Origin: JBDTMT01 sp039934135
GTDB lineage: Bacteria > Desulfobacterota > Binatia > HRBIN30 > CADEER01
Reading direction: 5' to 3'
DNA: 23,224 bases
Assembly (NCBI GenBank): GCA_039934135.1
Contig: JBDTMT010000016.1
Span: forward strand, 1 to 23,224
The notes under the pieces were generated by a model. It had not been told where the DNA came from. It ran no database searches and saw nothing but the letters and a program-made list of their open reading frames with translations. The translations under genes and the position numbers were made by a program. Position 1 is the first letter of the stretch; each line of letters starts with the position of its first letter. This document shows positions 5,578 through 13,900 of this stretch, piece by piece.

Positions 5578-8484
5578 ATGAAAAAAACTTCCTACGTTGC
5601 AGCGATGGCCCTGGTGGCCCTGGCGCTCGACGTCGCGACGCCCGCTCTCGCGCGTCGAACCGACGCTCCGAGCCCCGGGGTACCCAGCAGTATCACCCAT
5701 TACGAGTCGGTGGCGATGATGTCCGCTGCCGCTGCTTCGGGTACGGGTGGAGACAAAGGTCCGCTGGTCGAGCTGGCCTTCCAGACCCTCGGCCGTGACT
5801 TCGCCATGCAGCTCGAACCGAGCGACGTCTACGCCCAGGGGGCCACGATCGTGTGGGTCGACGACAGCGGTTCCGTCGTCGAGCCGGCCGAGGCCGCCGG
5901 CAGGTTCTATAAGGGGCGCCTGCAGAACGAGCCAACCTCGTGGGTGCGCCTGCGCATCAGCGACGCGGGCGAGCTGGCCGGCGTGGTCGCGACTGCTGAC
6001 GAGGTCTACTTCCTCGAGCCGTCGAGCCGCTACTTCGGCGCCGCCACGGCCGGGCAGACGGTGGCCTATCGGCTGTCCGACACCGACTCCGAACTCGGAC
6101 CGGAGAGCTGTGCCGCGCACGATCTGCCGTCCTTCCGCCGCAGCGGCGGCGGCAACGACAAACCGGGCAAGCAAGGGCCGACGGCGCATCAGCTGTTCGC
6201 CCGCGCCGCGCTGAACGCCGTGGCCGAAGCAGCCGGCGCCATCAAGCGTGCCGACATCGCCGTCGTCGCCGACTACGAATACTTCCAGAAACACGGCGCC
6301 AACTCGGCGGCCGATATCGCTGAGGTCATGAACTCGGTCGACGGCGTCTATCAGTCCGAAGTCGGCGTCGCGATGCAGATCCTCACCACCGTAGTCTACA
6401 GCGTCCCGGCCGACCCGTTCTCGGACACCACCGACTACAACGCGCTGCTCACCGAGTTCAGCGTCTTCCACCACGCCAACGACAACGCGGTCGGCCAGCT
6501 GCTCTACGGCGCCGACCTGGCGCACCTCGTCACCGGCCGCGACCTCAACGGCTCGGTCATCGGCCTCGCCTGGATCGACGGCCTCTGCGACTCGTACTAC
6601 GGCAGCGGCATTTCGCAGGACTTCAGCCCGACGCTCTACAACATGACCCTGCTGCTGGCGCACGAGATGGGGCATAACTTCAACGCTCCACACGATGGGC
6701 AGAGCGGCTCGGCCTGTTCCGCGGCGCCCCAGACCTTCATCATGAGCCCGTCGCTGTCCTCCGCGCTGCAGCAGACGTTCTCCGACTGCAGCAAGGGGCT
6801 GATGAATCCGGCGATTGCTTCGGCGAGTTGCTTCGATCTCTTCAATCCGGGCCCGACCAACACGCCGACGAACACCGTGCCGCCGACCAACACGGCGACG
6901 CGCACCTTCACCATCACGCAGACGCCGACGCGGACCGGTACGCCGACGCGTACGCCGACCCGCACCTCGACACCGGCAATCGGCCTGCCGGGCATCACCA
7001 TGCCTGGCGCCGGACAGTCGGTCGGCGTCGAAGGCGTGACCTTCACCTGGAATCCGGTCGCCTCGGCCACCGGATACGATTTGCGCGTCGTCAACACCGC
7101 CGGTCAGGTGGTCTTCAGCGGCTCGCTGGCGGGCGGCAACTCCACCACGACGATCATCGGCCTGCCGAACAACGGCAGCTATACCTTCCGCGCCCGCGCC
7201 TGCATCGGCGGCGTCATCAGCGACGCCACGTGCGGTGCCTTCTCCTCGCGCGCCTTCGCCGTCAGTCTGATCGGCCCCGCCGGGGCGCCGATCATCACCG
7301 CGCCTATCAATGGCGCGGCGCAAACCAGCAGCGGCATCAACCTGGCCTGGACTGAAGTGGCCGGCAATCCGAACTTGAACGAACTGTTCTACGAAGTGAC
7401 CATCACCGACCGCAACACCGGCCTGACTCAGCTGCAGATGCGCACCTTCTCGCCGACCACGCAGTTGCAGGACTCGTTGCACAGCGGCTCGTTCCGCTTC
7501 GTCGTGCGCGGCTGCCAGGCCGACTGCGGCCCGCCGTCAGCACCGGTCGACTTCACCATCAACCTGGGCGACGTGCCCAGCACCGCGCCGACGCTGAACA
7601 GCCCCACGGTGAGCGGTGGCAACAGCATGTCCGCGGCATGGAACGCCGTCAGCGGCAGCGAGTGGTATCAGATCCAGGTCGTACAAGGGGCGTCGGGACC
7701 CGGCGGCGGCCCGCTGACTGTCGCGGCGCGCCTGGTGGCCGGCACCAACGTCACCCTGCCGGTGCCGTCCGGCCAGGCATCGGTCATCGTCGCCGCCTGC
7801 AACGGCGACGGCTGCGGACCGTACAGCAACGCGAAAACGATCAACCCCGCCGGCCCGAACCCGTCGCTGCCGCAGATCGGCGTGCCGATTTCGGACTCCG
7901 TCGTCACCGGTCCGAGCGTCCTGTTCGCCTGGAGCCGCATCCCCGGCGACAATGGCAGCAACGTCGTTTATCGCCTCTACGTGCAGGATCTGTCGCGCCA
8001 GCGCACCGCCCTCGACGTGCTGACGACGCAGAACTACTACGGTGCGCTGCTCAAGGCTGACGGCGCCAAGTACGCCGTGGCGATCATCGCCAACCCCGAT
8101 TCACAGAGCCCGATGCAGAGTCCGGCCATCAACTTCACCGTGCGCGGCTTCTCGGCGGTCGCGCCGACGCTGACCGCACCGACGCACGGCAGCCTGCAGC
8201 CGGCCGGCAACGTGCTGGTGGCTTGGACGCAGGTTCCGGGCGCCATACTCTACGAATACTTCGTCGCCGTGCAGGGCCAGCCGAATGCGGTCGGCCGCGG
8301 CGTCACCCCGGGCAACTTCGTCCAGGTGCCGCTGCAGGCGGTGAACGGCCAGCCAACCCTCTACAGCGGCGTCGTGCGCGCCTGCCCGGCGGGCAACACC
8401 TGCGTCGGCGGCAGCGATACGGGCTGGGGTCCATGGTCGAGCGTCGCCGGCAGTGGCACGGTCAGCTTCACGGTGATGCCGTAA
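5578..8484 (+). CDS. Secreted M12B/reprolysin-like zinc metalloprotease with C-terminal five-domain Fn3-like cassette (surface protein 1)
   Basis: 968 residues. The ATG at 5578 is chosen because it opens a classical signal peptide (MKKTS, hydrophobic core, cut expected after PALA at 25); the frame upstream to 5350 is not signal-like. No Shine-Dalgarno is seen. Residues 26-210 resemble an M12B propeptide region. The catalytic domain (about 220-420) has the zinc site HEMGHNFNAPHD (362-373), with three His ligands and catalytic Glu363, and a Met-turn Met389 in FIMSP. This is the metzincin layout of adamalysins, so an active protease is likely. A 41-residue linker (426-466) with 19 threonines leads into the shared cassette (467-968). 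Cassette domains are 467-567, 568-669, 670-760, 761-859 and 860-968, the last ending at the stop codon. Substrate unknown. A hairpin terminator follows at 8550-8580. Confidence 0.9.
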   Translation: MKKTSYVAAMALVALALDVATPALARRTDAPSPGVPSSITHYESVAMMSAAAASGTGGDKGPLVELAFQTLGRDFAMQLEPSDVYAQGATIVWVDDSGSVVEPAEAAGRFYKGRLQNEPTSWVRLRISDAGELAGVVATADEVYFLEPSSRYFGAATAGQTVAYRLSDTDSELGPESCAAHDLPSFRRSGGGNDKPGKQGPTAHQLFARAALNAVAEAAGAIKRADIAVVADYEYFQKHGANSAADIAEVMNSVDGVYQSEVGVAMQILTTVVYSVPADPFSDTTDYNALLTEFSVFHHANDNAVGQLLYGADLAHLVTGRDLNGSVIGLAWIDGLCDSYYGSGISQDFSPTLYNMTLLLAHEMGHNFNAPHDGQSGSACSAAPQTFIMSPSLSSALQQTFSDCSKGLMNPAIASASCFDLFNPGPTNTPTNTVPPTNTATRTFTITQTPTRTGTPTRTPTRTSTPAIGLPGITMPGAGQSVGVEGVTFTWNPVASATGYDLRVVNTAGQVVFSGSLAGGNSTTTIIGLPNNGSYTFRARACIGGVISDATCGAFSSRAFAVSLIGPAGAPIITAPINGAAQTSSGINLAWTEVAGNPNLNELFYEVTITDRNTGLTQLQMRTFSPTTQLQDSLHSGSFRFVVRGCQADCGPPSAPVDFTINLGDVPSTAPTLNSPTVSGGNSMSAAWNAVSGSEWYQIQVVQGASGPGGGPLTVAARLVAGTNVTLPVPSGQASVIVAACNGDGCGPYSNAKTINPAGPNPSLPQIGVPISDSVVTGPSVLFAWSRIPGDNGSNVVYRLYVQDLSRQRTALDVLTTQNYYGALLKADGAKYAVAIIANPDSQSPMQSPAINFTVRGFSAVAPTLTAPTHGSLQPAGNVLVAWTQVPGAILYEYFVAVQGQPNAVGRGVTPGNFVQVPLQAVNGQPTLYSGVVRACPAGNTCVGGSDTGWGPWSSVAGSGTVSFTVMP
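6853..6975 (+). repeat. Thr-rich alternating linker of surface protein 1
   Basis: Forty-one codons in which Thr alternates with Pro, Asn, Arg or another residue (19 Thr). In DNA this gives a loose 6-base periodicity of ACN codons. It separates the protease from the cassette and is expected to be extended and a good O-glycosylation target. Confidence 0.85.
6976..8481 (+). repeat. Five-domain Fn3-like cassette, copy 1
   Basis: This 502-codon unit is shared with copies 2-4 in full length and in the same domain order. It has the entry motif VGVEGVTFTW, four Cys-pair domains (CIGG..TC, CQADC, CNGDGC, CPAGNTC), the Cys-free domain 4 with YRLYVQDLSRQ, and a GWGPWS motif just before the end. The protein stops right after the last strand. 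Confidence 0.9.
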
Positions 8485-8549
8485 GTCTGGCTCACTGACG
8501 CTCTCAACGGGGTGGTGTGGGGAGAATCTCCCGACGCCAACCCGAGACT

Positions 8550-8580
8550 GACCCCGACGGCGCCACGCGCTGCCGGGGTC
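8550..8580 (+). terminator. Probable intrinsic terminator after surface protein 1
   Basis: Fourteen-base arms (8550-8563 and 8567-8580) pair with one A-C mismatch and one G-T wobble around a CAC loop. TTTCATTT follows on the plus strand. It lies 65 bases after the metalloprotease stop and directly abuts the convergent GT4 stop, so it may also insulate that gene, although no T-run follows on the minus strand. Confidence 0.7.
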
Positions 8581-8582
8581 TT

Positions 8583-9791
8583 TCATTTGAGCCGCCGGCC
8601 GAGCACCTCGTCGTACACCGCCAGCGTGCGGCGCGCGGTGTGTTCCCACGTATAGCCGGCGGCGCGCCGTGCTCCGGCGTCAGCCAGACGATGGCGCAGC
8701 GCGGGGTCGTCGAGCAGGCGCGCCATAGCCGCGGCGAGTCCCTCGACGTCGGCGGGATCGACGAGTAGCGCCGCGTCGCCGGCGACTTCGGCCAGCGCCG
8801 CAGTGCCCGAGGCGATCACCGGCGTGCCGCAGGCCATCGCTTCCAGCAGCGGCAGGCCGAAGCCTTCGTAGAGCGACGGAAAGACGAAGGCCTCGGCGGC
8901 GGCGTACAGCGCCGGCAGCGCGGCGGGGGCGACGCGGCCGAGACGCGCGATGCGGGCGGCGACGCCGCTGCGCGCGATGGCGTCGTCGATGGCCGCAGCG
9001 CCCCACCCGGGCGCACCCGCCAGTACGAGCTGCGGCGGCGCGGCGTTGCCGGCGCGCAGACGCGCATACGCCGCGATCAAGCGCGGCAGATTCTTGCGCG
9101 GCTCATGCGTGCCGACGTGCAGCAGGTACGGTTCCGACAGCCCGAAGCGCGTCCGCACCTCGGCCCGCGCCACTTCGGCCGGCTGGCGCACGAAGTCGGT
9201 GGCCACGCCGAGCGGCACGACGCGGATGCGGCTTTCCGGCACGTCGCACAGCTCGACGAGGTCGCGCTGCGTCGCCTGCGAATCGGCGATCACCAGGCGC
9301 GCGCGCGGCGCATCGGCGGCGCTGCGTCGCACGCTGCGGCAGAGTGCCGCGGTGCCGAGCTCGGGATGGCGCAGCAGCGTCAAGTCGTGGACGGTCAGCA
9401 CCACCGGCACGTGCCACGTTCGCGGTACGGCGTAGGCGGTGGCGTGAAAGAGATCGACGCCGCCGTACACCGACTCCAACGGCAGCAAACGCGGCACGCC
9501 GGGCGGCACGCCCATCACCAGCGGATAGGCGAGCGACCGGCGCCAGCTGACGTTGGCCGGCCAGGCGCCGTCGGCGGGCCGGCCGGCGACGCCGAAGAGA
9601 CTGAACGCGCTCTGCGGACACCGCGCCGCCAACGCACTCGCGAGCTCGGCCACGTACACCGCCACGCCGGCCGAGCGCACCTGCAACGGCAGCGCGTCGA
9701 GCGCGATGCGCGTCGGCGCAGTCAGCCGACCCTCCGCTGCGGCGCCTGCGGCAGAGGAATAATTCGCAATGCGGCGTTGGACGCCGAGCAT
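8583..9791 (-). CDS. Family 4 glycosyltransferase (GT-B fold)
   Basis: 402 residues from an ATG at 9791, which lies 10 bases after the stop of the upstream GT2. The open frame extends to 9851, but that would overlap the GT2 and adds no family-like sequence. The N-terminal Rossmann domain has ALPLQVRSAGVAVYVAELA and the DLFHATAYAVP and VLTVHDLTLLRHPE blocks. The C-terminal donor domain starts at LLHVGTHEPRKNL (motif 227-234) and carries the E-x7-E signature EGFGLPLLE (309-317), then CGTPVIAS. These are strong GT4 hallmarks; such retaining enzymes use nucleotide sugars (often GDP-mannose) to extend lipid-linked glycans in the cytoplasm. The exact sugar is unknown. It forms a two-gene unit with the GT2 and faces the metalloprotease gene tail to tail. 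Confidence 0.9.
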   Translation of the reverse strand: MLGVQRRIANYSSAAGAAAEGRLTAPTRIALDALPLQVRSAGVAVYVAELASALAARCPQSAFSLFGVAGRPADGAWPANVSWRRSLAYPLVMGVPPGVPRLLPLESVYGGVDLFHATAYAVPRTWHVPVVLTVHDLTLLRHPELGTAALCRSVRRSAADAPRARLVIADSQATQRDLVELCDVPESRIRVVPLGVATDFVRQPAEVARAEVRTRFGLSEPYLLHVGTHEPRKNLPRLIAAYARLRAGNAAPPQLVLAGAPGWGAAAIDDAIARSGVAARIARLGRVAPAALPALYAAAEAFVFPSLYEGFGLPLLEAMACGTPVIASGTAALAEVAGDAALLVDPADVEGLAAAMARLLDDPALRHRLADAGARRAAGYTWEHTARRTLAVYDEVLGRRLK

Positions 9792-9801
9792 CCGCGCGAC
9801 A

Positions 9802-10713
9802 CTAGCGCAGTCCGAGCTCGCGCAGGCGCGGCGGGCGGCCGAGGAAGCCATCGACCACGCCGCGCGCCACCCAGGCGCTCGGCGCGAGCGGCTCGCGGTA
9901 CAGCAGGCGGCGCAGCAGCGCGCCGACCGGCAGCACCAGCGCGGCGGCGGCGATCTTCAGGCGCTGCAGCGGCGAGCCGTGCTTGCGCGCGAAGAGCAGG
10001 CCGTTGCGGGCCAGAAAGTAGTCGCGCCGGGTGCGCGCCGCCAGCGAGTCGGCCGGCGTGTGGGCGACGACGGCGCGCGGTTCGTAGACGACGCGGTAGC
10101 CGTGGCGGCGGAAGCGCAGCGACCAGTCGACGTCTTCGCAGTAGAGAAAGAAGTCTTCGTCCAGCAGCCCGACCTCGGCCAGCGCGGCCAGCCGCACCAG
10201 CACGCCGCAGCCGCTCACCCAGTCGACGTCGCGCCGTGTGTCGGCGGCGCTGCCGGCGTCGATGGCGACTAGGAACGGTCCGTAGGTGATGCGCCCGTGG
10301 CTGCCGACGTCGCGCTGCGCATCGTCGCTGGCCACCAGGCGGCTGCCGACCAGCGCGATGCGCGGATCTTGCGCGGCACAGGCCAGCAGCTGCGCCAGTC
10401 CGTCGGGTGCGATCAGCGCGTCGTTGTTGAGCAGCAGCGCGAACGCCGCGCCGTCGGCCAGCGCGACGCGCAGGGCGCAATTGTTGCCGCCGGCGTACCC
10501 CTCGTTGCGCCGCGTGCGCAGCACGCGGATGCGGCCGCGCCCGTCGAGCGCCGCCCAGTCGGCGGCGTCGGTGCTGTCGACGACGATCACCGCGAGGTCG
10601 TCGGGCGCGCCGGCGAGCAGGTGTTCCAGGCAGCGCCGGGTCGCGTCGCGCTGGCCCCAGTGCAGCACGATCGCGGTCACCGGCGCGTCGCTCGAGCGCG
10701 CGGGATCCGCCAC
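9802..10713 (-). CDS. Family 2 glycosyltransferase, rhamnosyltransferase-like
   Basis: 303 residues if the GTG at 10713 is used. A TTG at 10749 gives 12 more residues and a GTG at 10680 removes 11; none has a clear ribosome-binding site, so the start is uncertain. The core begins PVTAIVLHWGQRD. Motifs include NEGYAGGNNCAL, the metal-binding LLLNNDALI (NND at 96-98), DWVSGCGVLVR and DEDFFLYCEDVDWSLRFRRHG, which match WbbL-type GT2 enzymes and resemble the GT2 at 2125-3186. A hydrophobic C-terminal segment (AAAALVLPVGALLRRLL) suggests membrane association. It lies 10 bases upstream of the GT4 gene and is very likely co-transcribed with it. It probably adds a sugar to the same glycan built by the other transferases here, which is inference from position. 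Confidence 0.86.
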   Translation of the reverse strand: MADPARSSDAPVTAIVLHWGQRDATRRCLEHLLAGAPDDLAVIVVDSTDAADWAALDGRGRIRVLRTRRNEGYAGGNNCALRVALADGAAFALLLNNDALIAPDGLAQLLACAAQDPRIALVGSRLVASDDAQRDVGSHGRITYGPFLVAIDAGSAADTRRDVDWVSGCGVLVRLAALAEVGLLDEDFFLYCEDVDWSLRFRRHGYRVVYEPRAVVAHTPADSLAARTRRDYFLARNGLLFARKHGSPLQRLKIAAAALVLPVGALLRRLLYREPLAPSAWVARGVVDGFLGRPPRLRELGLR

Positions 10714-10974
10714 GCGGCGGGTCTTAGCGGCTGCGCAGTGGCCGAGCAACGGCGCAGCAAAACGCCGCTTCGTGGCTCTTCACATGGGCACGCATGCGAT
10801 GTCGCTCGCCTTACGAACTTGAGACATCGCCCCGCAGCGCAGATTTTACGAGGTCATAAGTGGCGAAACTTCGACTGATCGCGGCGACTTCACCGGCTCA
10901 TGCCGTTTGTGCGCGCCTTTTGCGTGAGGCTAGGCCTGCCTCCCGCGCGCGTGGATTTTGCTTAGAATGAGCTT
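10714..10974. other. Divergent intergenic region before surface protein 2
   Basis: This gap of 261 bases (225 if the GT2 starts at 10749) separates the minus-strand GT2 from the plus-strand beta-helix gene and is a little less GC-rich than its surroundings. A TAGAAT hexamer at 10963-10968 resembles a -10 box placed so that transcription would begin near the GTG start, but no -35 match is found 17 bases upstream. No RNA gene or strong hairpin is seen. Confidence 0.4.
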
Positions 10975-13900
10975 GTGTTCAGCCTAGCGAAAAATCTTTA
11001 CCTGTCGGCAGTTTGCGTCTTTGCGCGGATCGCCATTGCAACCCTCCTGGTGCTCTGCGGTGGATTCTCCAACGCGGCCGACGCCGCGCCGTGGCGCGCC
11101 GCCCGCACCGCCGTCTTCACGCCCACCGCGCTGCCGGCGACGCCGACGCCAACGGCGCGGCCTGCGACGCCGCTGCCGACTGCCATCAGGCTGCGCCAGG
11201 CAGCGGCGGCGGCTGGGAACGTGATCCTGGTGCCGAGCGAGGTGGCGACGCTGCAGGGCGCCATCGGCCAGGTGGTCGACGGCGGCATCATCGAGCTCGC
11301 CGCCGGGACGTACAGCGCGCCGAGCGGCGGCTTCGCCATCAACGATCTGGGCAAGGCGTTCACCATTCGCGCCGCCTCCGGTGCCACCGTGACGCTCGAC
11401 GGCGGCGGCACGCGCGACATCGTCCGCTTCATCAATTCGAGCCTTGGCGCCGGGCGGCCGGTGACCTTCCAGAATCTCATCTTCAACAACGGTCGCACCA
11501 ACACCGATGGCAGCGGCGCCGGCCTCAGCGTGCATCGCGCCCAGGCGACCTTCGTCGGCTGCACCTTCCAGAACAACCGCAACGACTCCAATACCGGCGG
11601 CGGCGGGTTGGTGGTCGCGGTCGGCGCGACGGCCTTCTTCGACGGCTGCCTGTGGACCAACAACAGCGCCAGGACCAATGGCGGCGGCCTCGCCGTCGGC
11701 ACCGGCGCCAAGGTGGTGATCCACCGCTCGCGCTTCATCGGCAACCGCACCAATCTGCCCAATCATCTCGCCACCGCCGCCGGCGGCGGCATCCACGTCA
11801 GCGACGCGTCGATCCGCGTCAGCAACACGCGCTTCGAGGGCAACCGCGCCGGCTATGCCGGCGGCGGCATGATCGTCCTCGGCAGCTGGCAGGATCCGAT
11901 CGGCACGCCGCACGCCGACGCGATCATCAGCAACTGCACCTTCATCGACAACCGCTCCGTGCGCGACGCCTCGGTGAATTTTTCCCCGCCCACCGAAGGC
12001 GGCGGCCTGCATGTCGAGGATCACGCCACGGCGACGGTCTACAACACGCGCTTCACTCAGAATCAGGCAGGGCTGGGCGGCGGCCTGAGCATGTATCGCG
12101 GCATCGCCATCATCGAGCGCAGCATCTTCGAGGGGAACCAGGCGACCGCGACCGGCTCCGGGACCGGCTTCGGCGGTGCGATCTCGATCACCTCGAACGA
12201 CGCCAACGACTTCACCACCGGCAACGGCACCATCAATCGGCGTTCGGCGTCGCTGACGCTGCGCGACTCGCTGATCCGCGGCCGCTTCGGTCCGGTGACC
12301 ACCGTCGGGCAGATCGCCGGCGCGCTCTACGTCGGCGGCGACAACAACCGCCAGTTCGGCCAGGGCGGCGTCAGTCAGATGGGCACCGCGGCCACCAATC
12401 GCGCCACGGCCATCCTCGAGCGCGTCCTCATCAGCGACTGCGACGTGCAGGAAACCTCCGGCGCCAACGGTACCGGCAACGGTGGCGGCGTGCTGACGGA
12501 CCTGGGCGCGCTGACCATGACCGACAGCCTGATCATCAAGTCCGACGCCATCGGCATGTACAGCTACGGCGGTGCGCTGGCGCTATTGAAGTCGGCGGCG
12601 ACGTTGAACAACGTCACCATCGCCGGCAACACCGCCAACAGTTTCGGCGCCGGCATCTTCTCGTACGGCTCCGATCTGGTGATCAACGGCGGCCGCCTGC
12701 TCAGCAACGAGATCAGTCCGGGCACCTCGGAGACCTCGACGCAGTCGTACGGCGCCGCGATCTACTCGACGCCCGACACGACGCTGAACCTGCCGGCCAC
12801 CGGCAGCGTCAACAACGCCATCATCAGTGGCAACATCGGCCTGCCGTTGGTCGAGGACGATCGCACCAACGGGCCGATCAACGACATGCGCTACAACGGC
12901 AACCAGATCTACAGCACGACCTTCGGTGCCAACGTCTTCTACAATCCGATCAGCGGCCTGCGCAGCGTGGCGCAGCTCAACAGCCTGACGGTGGCGCGCA
13001 GCGGCGCCGCGTCGACGGTCAAATCGCAGACCGCCAACAGCAATCTCGGCAGTGCGCCGCTCAGCGGCGCCATCATCGCCGTGCCGCCGGATCTGCTGCA
13101 GGGCGGCGCGGTCGACGATGCGACGCCGCCGAATCCGATCTACCTCGGCTACGCCTGGAGCGGCGGCGCGGCGACGCTGAACGGCAGCGGCGTATCGGGC
13201 AACTTCGGCTTCAGCGCGGCGGCCGGCACCGGTACGCAGACCTTGTCGGTCGCCGGCACGCCGTTCACCGACAGCATTGGCCTCGCCGCCGATCCGCAAG
13301 CCAGCTTCGTCGCCGTGCCGACGAGCGTCTCGGCGGGCGGCCAATCGACGCTGAGCTGGAACACCACCTTCGGCACGTTCCTCGATGCCGCCATCGATCA
13401 GGGCGTCGCGCTCACGCCCAGCGCCGCCGGTTCGGTCAACGTCACGCCGGATGCGGACACGACCTATCGCTTCTTCGAGATCCTGCAGGAAGGCGGCGTT
13501 GCCGGTGTGGCGCAGGTCAGCGTCACCGGCGCGCCCCCGATCATCAACTCGTTCACCGCCAGTCCGGTGTTGGTCAACAGCGGCGGCGCCGCCACCCTCG
13601 CCTGGTCGGTGGCGCCCGGCGCCAACCTGACGCTCAACAACGTCGCGGTGAACGGGCCGAGCGGCTCCGCCGGCGTCAATCCGACCGGCACGACCTCCTA
13701 CACGCTGCGCGCCACCAACGGCTTCGGTACCAGCACGGCGACGGCGACGGTGAACGTCAACGGCGGCAGCGGCAGTCTCGCCGCGCCGACCATCACCTCG
13801 CCGTCGAGCGGCCAGACCATCGGCGTCGAGGGCGTCACCTTCGCCTGGAACAGTGTCGCTGGCGCGGCAGCCTACGACCTGCGGCTGTGGAACGCGGCAA

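Noticed and set aside
5377..7482. A 701-codon minus-strand frame opposite the metalloprotease
   Set aside because: Antisense shadow; the plus strand shows a signal peptide and zinc site.
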